Assembly (NCBI GenBank): GCA_030407085.1
Contig: CM059583.1
Coordinates: 206,644,001-206,708,000, forward strand
Origin: Trichopria drosophilae
Lineage: Eukaryota > Arthropoda > Insecta > Hymenoptera > Diapriidae
DNA: 64,000 nt
Direction of reading: 5' to 3'
Both the position numbers and the translations under genes were made by a program. Shown piece by piece: positions 1-13,000 of this stretch (position 1 is the stretch's first letter; the number at the start of each line of letters is the position of its first letter). The notes beneath the pieces are model-generated. The model was not told the origin of the DNA. It searched no databases and worked only from the letters and a program-made list of their open reading frames with translations.

Positions 1-233
1 AATACTTTTTAATTTTGCACAAAAAGCCTCAAAATAAGACGAAAAATTTTAATATTCTATGCAGAAATAAAACAATTCGCTATCGTATCTCTGAAGTACA
101 AATGTCTCATGCATTTTTCACTTTAGTTTGAAAAAATTTAGAATTGAAACAAAAAACGATAGAAAATATAGTCCTGTGTAGATATGAAAATGTATGTATA
201 CATATAAAAATGTAGTATTATAAAAATAGTTTT

Positions 234-705
234 TTATCTCGATCCTCGTACTTCCTCTCCCCTTTTTTGCTCATCTACCTCTACATGTCTTCCCCTCAGA
301 ATCTCCCACCTGTTATCTCCCCTTTCTCCTAATACTGTTTCACTCATTCCCCCTTCCCACAAGTAATTTCTTCTCTCTATACTTTCTCTCTCCCACTCTT
401 CCGTTCCTTTTTCCCTTTCATTTTTCCTCCTCTCCTCCATACACTTCTTTGGAATCTCACCCCCTTTCCCTCTCTCTATCCACTCCTCGTATTTACCTGC
501 TCTCCATCTTGTCTCTGCCCATAATTTATTTCTCTTCAACTCCTCTCTTACTATATATCCAGGTGTTGGTCTTTCCAGTCTTAGCACCCACTTCAAATAT
601 TTCTCCTGTACAGCTTCTACTTCTCGCCATTGCCTATACCCCATATTTCCACCCCGTAGTATAATATCCCTTTCACTACACTATCAAACAATTTCAATCT
701 CCAAA
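234..705 (-). mobile_element. LINE remnant, C-terminal part of a non-LTR retrotransposon polyprotein
   Basis: On the minus strand an open frame of 136 codons (644 to 234) reads on from an upstream piece at about 705-645 that encodes a VVKGILYYGVEIWG-like stretch. It continues with VQEKYLKWVLRLERPTPGY and IVREELKRNKLW, then a charged Glu/Arg-rich tail. I recognise this as the region after the reverse transcriptase in a LINE family common in ant genomes; the match is from memory. The plus-strand view is a pyrimidine-rich tract. The corresponding place in the duplicated copy, near 23.9 kb, lacks it, so it probably inserted after the gene 1/gene 2 duplication or was lost from copy 2. It is 5' truncated and no reverse transcriptase core is present. 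Confidence 0.6.
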
Positions 706-1324
706 TTTTTTTTTTTAAGATGATAATCTTAAGCCAGGTAGCTTCATATATATATTATTCTTCTGCTCCTTCATAAAAGTAATCATTTTTGTAATACAAT
801 GCAATTTCCGAGTGATCCGGGTTTTTTTTCGATTCCCCTCGAGTCGAGATATAAAAAATATATAGAAAAGCGTTTAAGATATATTACGTATAAAAAATAA
901 AACAACTACTTTGTTTATTTTTTTATTTGAAAATAATTTTCATTTGAATGGACCTTAATATATGTCATGTATTAATTGTGAAGTGTAAACATAATCTATT
1001 TGTATATGCAAATCACTTCGTACACTTGTTCATTAATTTTATTTAATTATTACTTTAACAATACTGTGCGAGTTCCTTATGAGAGAAAGTCCAGATCAGA
1101 CCTGGACATCAGGATGCCAAATCAGGACCAAGAACTAGTTTCATTCTTGATCAAGCCCCGATAGTACACCCTGATAAGGGTGAAATCTATTCTGCCAGTT
1201 TAAGCATGTAGAAAAAAAATTTCGACTTGTATAATCATGCCTATGATCAATAACAATGAACAATAAAAATAACATTTATTTTTTGATTTGATAATATTTT
1301 TATAGTTAAATGTATAACTTCCAG

Positions 1325-4300
1325 ATTGAACGTGACTTTGTTATCGAAAATAACATACTAAAAGGGACAGTATATGAAGAAGATGAAACTTTGAGAAATG
1401 TAGGACAATACACCTTGGATGCATTAACTCAAAATGCAGACAAAATTGGACAGGTGAGATCAAATGTGATCTTTTTTTTCATACATACCTATACAGGGTG
1501 TACCAAAAGTCGCATTTAACGACCTGACCTTGACAATGTCATGCAAGGTCAAATGACTAGTAGCGTTAAATGCGTCTTTTTAAACCTTATAACTTTTACC
1601 CAAAACATTTTTTTCTAAAATGCATTGTTTTCGAGATATTTAGGTGTTTCCATACTTTTGGCACACCCTGTATAACTTCTTTACAGTATCTGAATTACAT
1701 ATTCCATGAAACCAAATTAGTGTAATATTCATTGAACTTTGCAATATTATTTTTAATCAATAAAGAGATCCTATGTGTAAACTGATCGTGTATGCAGACT
1801 TTTGGTTGAAATTTTTTTTTTCAGAAATAAGTACATTAAAAGGATGCATCTATTACGCAGGTCTTTTAATTTGAAATAAACTGATGTAATAAAATGATGT
1901 AATTTAACATTACGATCACTTCATTAACATAGTGTTACCATAGGATAAAAATTAAAAAATAAAAAAGTAAAAATAAAATAGTTCATTCTAAGATTAGTCC
2001 CTATACAGGGATTTTGAACAATGAAAACTCTTAAAAGAATAACCTGATCACAATAAACTTATAACAAAAGATAATAACGATATATAACACTAGACAAGTA
2101 ATATACAATTCATATAAAACTATAATTTAGACTATATCGCGAGACACAACATATATCAATGCAAAACGTATATCTTAAGAACTGACAATGTTTACAAACT
2201 CACTTTCCTCAGTAAAATAACATTATCACCGTTTCAGAGTTCATAAACGCGTGTACTCTTTTAAGGACTAGGGGATGATTAAATAATAGGGCGTTTCGTA
2301 TATCGCGAGACAGACTATTACACGCATGAACTAATGTCCAAAAATATGATTAGATTAGGTATTAGGTATGATATTTTATTGATTAGTTATTTCAACCATT
2401 TAACTCATATTTTGGATAATATAACAGATAGATGCAGCAACTGGGAGAAAAGAAACTTTTGGAGAAATGAAAGATCGGAGTATCCGGTGTGCTTTGTGGC
2501 TTCAGAAACAAGGAATTGGACATGATGACATAATATCTTATGCCACAGACCATCATATGCAGGAATATATTCCAGTCTTAGCTACGTTTTACGTAGGAGC
2601 TGTTTTCAACGCATGGGATCACGATGTCGTATTATGTGAGATTTATAAATAGTATTTAGATCAACGAACTGAATATTCCAAATAAACTGAATTTGTAAAG
2701 TGGGCATTATATCTCGAAACTGTTTTTCACATAGATTTAAATAAGTAACTGAAATCAACAAATAATTAATTGGAATATTAAATTATCTTCAATGCAATAT
2801 TATATAATGTATTTGTAATATTTAAAATGACATAAACTTTAAGGTACTGCAAAACATCTAATAAAGGTGATAAAACCAAAAATCATGTTTGCAATTCCAA
2901 GCATCGTCGATGTTCTACGTCAAGCAGCTGAGGAGGAAAATGTTAATACGAAATTCGTCGTTTTCGGGAAACATCCCGGCTTAGATTCTTTAGAAGATTT
3001 ATTGAATCAACAGACCGCAGAAGAGGTAGACAATTTCCAAGCGGTTCAAATAAAGAAAAAGAAACAGACTGCAACAGTTTTATTCTCTTCTGGATCAACG
3101 GGATTTCCAAAAGGCGTTCAGAATACGTACGATTCTCTTGGCGATACACTCAGATGTTTTCACCCATTAGGAAGTGATAACCAACACAGTCTGTGGTATT
3201 CGCCTCTAAGTTGGATCAGTTGTATGTGTTGTATGCTGAAATCGATCTTTACCGGAGCTACGAGAATCGTGGATGCCGTTTGCAGTCCTGATCACACATG
3301 TCAAGTTATTGAGAAATATAATGTGAGTTATTACTTGTAATTGATACGTTTTTATATTGATACAATAGTTTAATTTTTTACTTGTTAAAATTTTTTACTT
3401 GATAAATGTATACGCTAATTTTTATTAAAAGTTCTTTACACATATTTTCTTTTTGCAATAGTTATGGATAGATATCAATCTGTTATGGCATGTATTTAGG
3501 TCGACTGGTTCTTTATCGCTCCAAGCCAAGTAAATCAATTTTGCAAAACAAAAATTTTGAAGAATTATAAGGTTCCATCATTATCGCTAATTATGACTGG
3601 AGGATCGAAGCAAAGTGCAGAAGTGCTTAAAGAATTCCAAGATGCAATTCCACATGCATTCGTTATGCAAGGTTATGGTAAGAATATTAGTGTATACCAT
3701 TCGTAAATTATTATTTAATAGAGCAATTATAACATCAATATACCCATTATTCCATACAATTTATATCAATATTCGATTAAAACTGACATAATGTTAAAAC
3801 TATATTAGTATCTATATCATAATAGGGTCCCATTTCTACTTTCCTCTAGCGTTATCAAGAACTAATCGTATAAACTTAGAAAGTTATGTAGCTGCTTCTC
3901 TGTGATTTTTTACTGCTTTGTTATTTTTTTTTTTTTATTTTCTTGCTTTTCGGTTACGAGCAAATTTGTTTAATGTAAAATTTGTTAAGATGCAATAAAG
4001 CAGTTTTAAAGTTTTTTTTTCATAAATTGGAACCACTTTGAAAATGTTTACTTCCGCATTCAACTGGAAAAAATATCCGCAAATACCTCATAATTTTATC
4101 TACGCAAACGACGCATTTTTTATTTTTTTTTTTTTAACTTTTATTTCGTAATTTTGATTAATTCTTGTGCAGGTTTCAACAACATTTTAGTAATTTTGGC
4201 AAGTTTGACTTGGCATTAAAAATATGTTATTGTAGTTTTTTTGCGGAAATCATTATAATCACTCATTAGGGGCAAAAATATTGCAAGCACTTTTCTGCGT

Positions 4301-6073
4301 TATCCACACAAATTTTAATTATTCCGATTATTTGCATTCAGGGGACAAAAGAAGATGCGAATACACTAGAGGAATGTCCCAGCTTATTAATAAATTAACA
4401 ATGATTTTAAAAACATTCCATGAATAAAAATTACTTTGAATGCTAAAAAAAGATTAGTTAGAAATGGGTTTCATCAGGTAATACCAACATGCTTCAAAGG
4501 GTTAATTTATTATTAATTATTTCCAATTATTATAATCCGGAAGTTCAGCTGTGCTGGAGTCGTCTAATAATTGGCTGTAATTAAAATAGTAACTGAAAAA
4601 AAAACCTAGCACGTATTTTATAAAATTGTCAAATATTTAACGTAGAATGACGTTATATTCTGCATTTTGAAAAATATTTATCAGTTTCTTTCCTTATTTA
4701 TGTTTCTTATTTATTAAATAATCATTTTTTTCACTGTTGGTATACGAAAACTATTTAAAATAAAAATAATAAAACTTTCTGTACGAAATATGTAAATAAT
4801 AATTATCTAAAATGGCGGTTCCTGCAAGAATCAGTAATATAAGTTTACGTGTTCTCGACAGGCATGACCGAAATTGGAGGATGCAGTACATTGCAGGATC
4901 CTGATGCAGCGAGTAAAGGATCAGTTGGTGTAGTCGTGCCTAATATAGAAATAAAAGTTGTAAATGAAGTAACTGGAGAAACATTACCACCAAATACTGT
5001 TGGAGAACTCTGCTTTAAAACCGAAAGGTCTATGATTGGATACTACAATAATCCTGAGGAAACTAAAGATGCAATTGATAAAGACGGTAACTATATGCCT
5101 GAAGAAAGAAAGGCTTCATTAATGCTTGCATGATAATTATGAATAGATAGAAAGAAACTATCAAACCTACATGCATATTCCTCGTTATTTCTCAATTATA
5201 TATAATTGTCGCAAGGAGGGGCGATCTTGGCCGTTTAGCCCAAACATTATTTTTATTTGAAAAATGTTATCATAGTAAATTTTCTATGCTACTAGTGTAT
5301 GATTTAACTTTTAACGGGCAAATACGGAAACTGCTCACTAACTAACTACATTTTTTAAAAGCAAATAAGTTCATAGTAGTTCATGTTACATAAAAACGTG
5401 GACGTTAAAACCGTCCAGCTACCTTAGCCTGTACTGCAAAAAAAAACGAAAAAAATCATTGATAAAATCATGCTAATAACAAAAATTTTGAAATTGGTTA
5501 ATTAAGGATGGTTGCATTCCGGTGATAAGGGTTACTTCAACGAAGAAGGGCAAGTTTTTATAACAGATAGATTGAAGGAAGTTATGAAATTTCGTGGCCA
5601 TCACGTATCGCCAAGCGAACTCGAATCGATTCTTATCGGCCACCCTGACGTCATGGATGTAGCAGTTGTTCCGGTACCGCATTCTTTGGATGTTGAACGT
5701 CCAATGGCTTTCGTAACAACTGTTCCACAGGCGAAGGTAATTCTTTTTACATAATATAGAAGGAATTAATTTATATGCAGTTTCTGGCCATTTTTTCTAG
5801 TCTCTATGCTGAAAGCAATGGAACCCAGAAAAACTGACCATAAACAATCCTCTTTTTCCACTATGGATGAAAGAATTTATGCTATTTATATTAATCCTAT
5901 GTATTTTATTCGCACAGGTTACAGAAGAAGAACTTATAGAACTTACCTCCGTTTTAGGCAAATATAAAAAATTATCAGGTGGAGTTAAGTTTCTTGATGA
6001 AATGCCATATACTCCATCTGGAAAAATAAAAAGGCAAGTTCTGAAGGATATGGCAAAAGCTTACGCTGGATGA
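1325..6073 (+). CDS. gene 1: acyl-CoA synthetase, 4-coumarate--CoA ligase-like / luciferase-like (7 coding exons seen)
   Basis: Predicted exons are 1325-1453, 2428-2635, 2844-3322, 3500-3677, 4862-5086, 5507-5736 and 5918-6073, all with GT-AG borders. They join in frame into about 534 residues, close to the usual 530-550 of the family. Members activate a carboxylic acid with ATP to an acyl-adenylate and pass it to CoA. Visible ANL motifs are the P-loop FSSGSTGFPKGV (exon 3), GYGMTEIGG across the exon 4/5 join, GDKGYF and DRLKEVMKFRG (exon 6), and the catalytic lysine in TPSGKIKR (exon 7). The protein ends in AKAYAG, so it has no SKL-type peroxisomal signal. The firefly HHGF luciferin-pocket motif is absent, which argues against a luciferase. 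An ATG at 1310 is in frame but is not conserved in gene 2; a CAG acceptor just before 1325 is favoured, so the first codons lie upstream of the window. The substrate is unknown. Confidence 0.85.
1494..1670. mobile_element. short Tc1/mariner-type MITE in intron 1 of gene 1
   Basis: The 177-bp element starts CAGGGTGTACCAAAAGT and ends with its inverted copy (one mismatch), flanked by TA on both sides. Its CAGGGTG ends match those of the DD41D transposon at 30045-33436, suggesting mobilisation by a related transposase (inference). An inner inverted repeat with GCGTTAAATGC is also visible. Gene 2 lacks the element at the matching place, near 24855. Confidence 0.8.
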
Positions 6074-7083
6074 AACAGACATGAAGTTGAAAATTTTGTG
6101 ATTTTTATTATTCTATTTTAAAGAAATAAGTATTTAATTCCGGAGCATAATGATTGAATTACATTAAATTATAGTTGTTATCATTACTGTTAAGATTTTC
6201 TGTACTTATCCAAATTCTCTTGCGATTTTTATATTGGAATATTATGTAATATTTAAAAATTTTGTATTTACTATATAGTGAAGTATATAATTTACAATTA
6301 TAATCTACAGCATAATTTCTTCAATTTGCAAAGTCACTATGATCTATATGTCATCATCATACATCGGAAAGTAATAAAAACTAGAAAGAAATATATAAAT
6401 ATTTGTATGGTATGTACATCAAAGCAAGATCTAAAAAAGAAATTTTCGGGAAATTTGTACAAATACAGGTAAAAGGTTCCCGGACTTTATTCCCCCGTGA
6501 AAATTTCCCCGGAAATAATTTATGAAACAAATAAAACTTGGAAAAAATTGCTTATGGAAAAAATGACTTACGGAAAAAAATGTATGGAGAAAGCAGACAG
6601 TAGTTGCAGAACTGCACTATGTACCTATTTCTAGGCCAGAGGGCAACTTCCTTGAGCGGTGATGGGGGGCTCCGCCGGACCCCTCGGGAAAACTATCCTA
6701 ACCCGCAACCACTACAGAACCTGCCTAGATCCTTCGTCTGCCTTTTAAACGACGTTAAAGCACGTGGTCCAAATTTTTTCCGTGTAAATAAAATCCGGTC
6801 ACCTATACTGCTAGTGCCGATTTTGTTCCTCAAATATTAAAAAAAAAAAACTAAGTGTTTGCTAGAGGCTTTTAAGCTTAATAAAGCTACCAAACCCTAC
6901 ATCAAAAAATATATAAAGCGGCATTCAAATTAAAATGAAAAGGCATAGGAATTTGTTGCTTAATTGTTACTCCCGAAAACAATAAAAATAAATGCCACAG
7001 TACACATTACTGGCCCGTGGTGACCAGCAATTTTATTAAGTGGTTTAATAAAATTCACCACTTCCTATTAACTTAAAGTGAGA
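6074..7083. other. 3' flank of gene 1, no gene seen
   Basis: The first 300 bases match the 3' flank of gene 2; an AATAAA at 6373-6378 is a possible polyadenylation signal. The rest is AT-rich. Short open frames at 6604-6840 have no recognisable domain. Confidence 0.5.
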
Positions 7084-8262
7084 AGGGTAAAATCAACAAT
7101 CCAGAGATAGTTGAAAATGTCAGGCTGATTTTTTTATTGCACTGTAAATAATATTTTTCGTATATAGGGTGCAAAATGTGTCTTTTTCAAATGTCAAATT
7201 TTCAATAAAAACATTATTTATATCCAGCACGTTTCATCAGAAGTTTGCTACTGTGTCGGAGTATCACCAACAATTTTACTTGTTTACTTTATCCGTGTTT
7301 GTTAACTTTATTTGTTGCTGTCTACGTGAAGCTGAGTTTTTTTGTTCTACAGTCTAGGGAAAGAAAATTTTGAATATTAGAAAATAACATTTCAGTTTAT
7401 AGTAAATAGAAATGTAGTGTGCTCGTCTTGATGATTACTCTGTTATGCACTCCGCTATGCATCTGAGAATATTACATTAAATAACTATTGGTATGATATA
7501 ATCAAAACAAATGCACCCAATTATTGCCATGCACCTTTACTTCCGCTGTTTTTAGAGATATGTAGAGCTAAGTATGTGGTAAAAATAAATAATGCAATAC
7601 AACAAATTTGCAAACAGACCTCAATAATATATATATTCATCCACATCTGCATCGTGGTGTTATCTGCATTAAAAATTTCGAGCCGACGAATCGCTATTTC
7701 GGATAATTTAAATTTTTTACTTATATCTAAAATAAATATATGCTATTTAGGCTTTTCGAATGATCTGGCACACTTTGCCAAGCCGCTGTGACTTGTCGTG
7801 AGTGCTTTCAATGTCTAGTCATACCTCGTGAAATCGATCACGATTTGACATCTCCAACTTTGTTCCAACTTAAGAGAGCTAAATAACAAGTAATTATTAT
7901 ACGTAAAGGGATTTTCGATAATCCGAAAATTTTGAAAAGAACTTTTTTTTAATTATATCTCAGAATTTTACCGGACTTAATATCGAGAAAATATATCGAG
8001 AATACCGGAAAAAATATCGAGAAAATAGTAATACTAAACCTATCAAATATCAAGTTTTCGTTTTCATAGCTATTTTGTTCCATCACGAACCCTTTATTTT
8101 TACAAACAACTGTACATAAATTTTACACAAATTTGTGCCGACCTGATAAATCGTGGTATGTTTTTTAGTTTTTGAAGCATAAATTTTCAGACCATTGCGA
8201 ACGAACCATTCTACCGCCGTTTATTTCTGGTTTCTTAAATAATTTTTTTTTATTAGTATTTA
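7084..8262. repeat. duplicated non-coding block B, copy 1
   Basis: This stretch aligns, with roughly 15-20% differences by eye, to 49187-52022, where the second copy is split by a 1.7-kb fold-back element. The best conserved part, at about 7660-7850, has no long open frame in either copy. It may be part of the duplicated locus unit, since it lies about 1 kb after gene 1, or an unrecognised dispersed element. Confidence 0.7.
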
Positions 8263-8569
8263 ACTCATTGAAATAATTTATATACATCTTATTTGCAACC
8301 AAAGTCTTTTTCGAAAATTCAATGGCCAGCTTCTCAAATTTTCTGCCTCAGATTCAAACCAGATCTTTTTTCTGAAAAATCACACAGAATCTAAATTTGA
8401 AATATTTATACCCAGGTTTTGGACCCCCTCTATGTCTATTTAATTCCATTATAATGAGCTGTAAAGAGTTCGAACGAGGAGGCCGTCTAGACTTCTTGGT
8501 ATGTCCCGATCGATTCGTGTTAGCCAGGAAAGACAGGTGAAATAATATGTCCTTTAATGAATAACCTTC

Positions 8570-10450
8570 GCTCTTTATTTTGACGAACTGATAGCTCCAA
8601 TTTTACAATAAATTGTTGGCAAAACGTGGTCTTGCCGGAAATATTTCAGAGACTGGAAATACAAATGTTATCGTCCTCAAAGCTCATCGTCGTTTGCACG
8701 GGCGAGATTACGCAACGAAACTAAGCCGATAACGACGGTAAATAAGTTATTACCGACACATAGAAACGAGTTAGGAAGAACCCAAGAGATGGGGCCAAAA
8801 ACATTCAAGCATGTCTTGGAATGCCTACCAACGGGACAGTCGACGGCGGGGAATCTCGAGAACAGAAGGTTCTGGAATTGCGACGAGAGAACGCCCCACA
8901 AGAAAGTAACCTGGTGTCAGGATACCTAGACTTTCAACTCCATCGTCAACAGGTGCCAAGGGGCGCGAATTCATACACGCTTCCACCTAACAGAGGAGGT
9001 TAGTAAGCTGCGCAGGGTACGCAATTAGCCACAGCAGTCTTTATGAGCTTGCGGGCTTGAAGAACCCAGTATCAATCACGTAAGGTGCTCAAAGTGAGTG
9101 TGATCCACCATGGATACAGCGACAGTGAGCGTCTAACACAAGTAACCTAGTTATATGATGTACCCGCAGAATAAAAAAATGCTTAGCATTCATATCCAAG
9201 TGACTCAAAGATAGACGTCCCACCACACATAGAAGCCTGTGGTGATCCAGGAAAGGGTCAAGGCGCCATAATGGACTTACTGTCGGCAACGGACAAGCTC
9301 GCGAAAGACATCAGACCCCGTCGGAGAGGCTGGACTTTTACTCAGCAGATCAATTTTGACAGCAAGTTGTTAACGCTGTAAAATTGCGAGCAATCGTTTT
9401 TCGACGAACGCTATATGCGAAGCTACTGGAGGCACGGTACTGTCAAATGACCGTTGCTTAGCTGGGAGCCACATAAATAAGTACGTTACAATACGTAGTA
9501 GCCTCGGCCGAGACGTCGCGTCATAAAGGACTTCCTTTGACGAAGACTCTGTTGTCAAAATCAGTTTCAGCAAACTGTACTGCCACAGGACGTTCTGGGA
9601 TTTCCTCTGCTGATTCGGAAAGAGTGGATATCGACCATTACGATTCGGGTTGTCGCAACCAAGTAGGTCCCTACCATCAGAGGTCGTTATTGGCTAGTTC
9701 TTGGACGGAAACTCCGCGAGATGCGAGATCAGCCGGATTCAAATCGGTCGGAACATGGCGCCACTGGAATCCTTCGAGGATGGAGTGAAACTCTGAGACC
9801 CGATTCGCAACGAATGTCTTCCAGTGAGAAGATTGTTTTTGCAGTCAAGCAATACAGTTCGCGAATTCTTTTGCAGTACGAATATGAGCAAGCACACGCG
9901 TTAGCAGCAGAGCACCACATAGTTTGAGGCGAGGTACGGTTAATTGCCACTTAGGTGCGATGCGGCTCTTACTCATAAGCAGATGGATGTGAATTTCTCC
10001 TGACCACGAACTTATTCTTACATAAACAACCCCAGCATAGGCGAGGGTCGAAACATCGCAAAAACCCTAAATTTCAAGAGTTAACAGAAGAGGGAGGTCA
10101 TGTTGCAGGCTCGAGACCACACGTACTTTAGTAGTAGTGCTCGAACTTTTTACGACTGAGTGATGCGGTAAGAAAACGCACTGAATTCCCGGTTAATCAA
10201 ATTTCTCCGGAACCATATGCTCGAGCGATTCATATTCTCGGGGGAAATCGCTGTACTCCGCGTGACTAGCAGGTGATTTATTCCAACGCCGTTCGATGGC
10301 TAACATCACACGTTTTGCACGAACGCGAGTGTTGCCGATAGGAATGGGCGGACTAATTTTAAATGGAATGCGCACTACATAACGAGCTTCCGGGGTACAG
10401 AAATGCGTTTGCTGATAGTGAAGTTCGCATCTCACGTCTTTTTCTGACAG
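8570..10450 (-). mobile_element. BEL/Pao LTR retrotransposon relic, pol region, reverse strand
   Basis: Read on the minus strand, degenerate pieces of a BEL/Pao pol follow in order. A segment with ARYVVRIPFK and ERRWNKSP at 10462-10193 matches the region just before the reverse transcriptase. An RNase H end with GFQWRHVPTDLNPADLASRG lies at about 9790-9690. An integrase zinc-binding region with RLDPFLD, VGRLS and HHITRLL lies at 9289-9089. The reverse transcriptase core is largely missing, because only about 250 bases separate the first two pieces. Stops and frameshifts interrupt every part, so it is dead. Its 5' side is cut by the R1-type LINE that begins near 10450. No LTRs were identified. 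Confidence 0.7.
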
Positions 10451-13000
10451 AGCAACCGACAATTACCACAGCAATTGAGATCAGGGACATGGGTGGCATC
10501 TCCACCGAGGAGGAAGTAGAAGCGACTATACGGAGTCTGCTGAATAACAACGATGGGGACAAAGGCTCCACGATGCACCCAAATTGCTGTAGTCAGGATG
10601 ACACCAGGGAATGTTTATTAAGGCCGGAAAAATCAAGATCGGCTGGGTGTATTGCCGTATAAGGGAGAAGTCGGACATGGTACGGTGCTACAAGTGCCAC
10701 GCATTCGGACATACGTCTAACAACTTCCGGAGTGTTCTCGATAGACGAAAATGTTGTCTAACCTGTGGCAAGGAAGGGCACATGGCAGCAACCATTACCC
10801 GGGCAGCTCGAGATGCGAGGCGAAGAAGGCCGCGATGGATAGACGCTTCCTTCAGACAAACGTGAACCACTGTACAGCAGCACAGGACCTCCTACTACAC
10901 AACCTACAGGATAAGGATATCGATATCCTACTGGTCAGCGAACAGTACCGAAACCTGCAACAGGGACAGTGGCTTCCAGGCACGACAAACCAAGTGGCGA
11001 TCTACGTACATGGCCGAACAATCGTTGTCCAGAACACCGAAGACAGAGGCCACTGTTACACTTGGTCAAGGTGGTGGGAATTATAGTGTATTCCTGTTAT
11101 CTTCCGCCCAACGACACTTGAGAAGTACACTCGCTACCTCGCTGACATCGAGGATAGCGTCAGCGTGGATGATGGGAAAGTGCTGATAGTCAGTGACTTT
11201 AACGCGAAAGCGGTCGCATGGAGCTCCGATAACATCGACAACAGAGGAATGATCCTGATGGAGATGGCATCCCGCCTCGACCTACAGTCATGGCTAGAAA
11301 CCGACGTTCAGGCGAGGGAACATGGAGTCGTACATTGACGTAACGGTGGCAAGTTTCGAGCTTGAAAAGAGGGTGGAGCAGAGTCTTGGAGGAAGAAAAC
11401 CTCAGCGACCACGCCTACATCACCTTTAATGTCCGGGCCGAGACAAAGAACAGGACGGAGACAGGACCCCCCGTTCAAAGTGGTCAGGTCGCAGCTTCGA
11501 TGAAGCGATCTTCGCGGAGGCCATCAAAACCGAATACCACCTACTGAAAAACATCGAGCGAAGCGCCGAAGAGTTCGTCTGCAGAGTAATGGACGACCTA
11601 TTTCCGACGCATGAGATGATCCGACCTACTAGGCACAACAATGACGAGGCAGATGGCGACGTAGAACCGTTCAGCGCCAACGAGCTTGTGGTAGCAGTGA
11701 CATGCAGAAGCAAGAAGAAGGCATCCGGTCCAAACGCCATACCACCAGAAGTCATAACTGCAACAGCAACCCATTACTCAGTGAAAGAGGCAGAGACTGG
11801 TCCTCCTGCCTAAAGAGAACAAGTCGATCGGTGAGCCATCCTCTTATCGCCCATTGTGCATGTTAGACACCGCGGGAAAACTGCTGGACCGGCTCCTCTT
11901 GGCACACTTGGTTACGGCCCACGAAATATATGGTGGACTGTCAGAGCGCCAATACGACTTCTGTGCGATAGCAACCATCGACGTGAAGAACGCCTTTAAC
12001 AACGCGGGATGGACCCACATCGTTCGCGCACTCGGAAACATCGAGGGAACGCCAGCGTATCTCTGCAACATGGTCGGAAGTTACCTTCATGAGCGCACCC
12101 TGTACCATGACATTCCACAGGGCTCGATTCTCGGCCCCTTCTTGTGGAACGTAATGTACAACGGGCTGCTGGAACGAGGGATGCCGGATGGTGTAACAAC
12201 CATTGGGTTCGCAGATGACGTGGGCGTGGTCGCAGTAGCCAAAACGATCGGGATGCTTCAATTCGAACTAAACGAGGCACTACGAAGAACAAGTGTCTGG
12301 CTGAAGAGCAGAGATCAGGAAGTTGCTGCCCACAAAACCGAGTGCGTACTGGTGACGCGTAGACGGAACTTCGGGCCACTGGACATCAGAATGGACGACT
12401 ACGCGATCCAGATCTCTGACTGCGTAAGATACCTTGGGTCTGGATAAAAAGATAACTTTCGCAACACGCGGTCGTGGTCATCACGGGAAAACCACTGATA
12501 CACCTGCTGGTGCAGGAGCACGCAGTGTTACAACCATCGGAGGGACGGAAACGACGACAACATCAGGACGTAGTGCAGACAAAGGACGCTACAGGAGTGG
12601 AAAAACGCCTGGGACGACGCGACGACGCTAAAGGCCGCTGGACCCACAGACTGATTCCGCGGACACAGCCGTGGTGTGGTCGTGAGCATTGTCAGGTGAG
12701 GTACTACATAACCAAGGCCCTCAGTGGACACAGTTGCTTTGGACACTACCGGTACCGAGTGTTCAAGAGAGAGACCGGCCGGTGTCAGCAATGCAATGTG
12801 GAACGTGATAACGCCGAAACGATCACAGCATGTCCTGAGTGGGGAGACCTACGAAGGGCTGCAGAGGAAGAATTCGGCGAAGCCCTCACCATAGGAAGAA
12901 TCACCAACCTATTGAGGGATGAACGGAGCTGGACCGCCATCGAGCAGTTTTTGTCGGAAATCCTCTCCCTAAAACATCAGAGGGGAACAGAAGAGGATAG
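10450..13000 (+). mobile_element. R1-clade non-LTR retrotransposon, broken
   Basis: An ORF1 tail at 10450-10830 carries two CCHC zinc knuckles, CYKCHAFGHT (from 10686) and CLTCGKEGHM (from about 10754), each missing its last cysteine. ORF2 follows with an AP-endonuclease domain: LQTNVNHCTAAQDLL, SDFNAKAVAW and LSDHAYI, at about 10830-11440. The reverse transcriptase at 11589-12447 has IPQGSILGPFLWN and FADD at 12208-12219. The C-terminal Cys-rich region with CQQCN lies near 12785. Reading frames shift at least four times and stops occur, so it cannot make a protein. Base composition is clearly more GC-rich than the host flanks. R1-clade elements often insert into rDNA or other repeats, but here the target seems to be the BEL relic. 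Confidence 0.85.

Larger units (their letters stand above)
1..6370. repeat. segmental duplication, copy A (contains gene 1)
   Basis: From the first base of the window to about 6370 the sequence aligns with about 23731-35190, through flank, exons, introns and the first 300 bases after the stop codon. The left limit lies outside the window. Differences are mainly mobile-element insertions: a LINE piece at 234-705 and a MITE at 1494-1670 occur only here. A stretch of intron 4 at about 3830-4380 is also unlike the other copy. Confidence 0.85.

Noticed and set aside
1310..1312. ATG at 1310 as start of gene 1
   Set aside because: The equivalent codon is ATT in gene 2 and an in-frame stop precedes the exon in gene 3, so a spliced upstream start fits all three better. 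It cannot be excluded for gene 1 alone.
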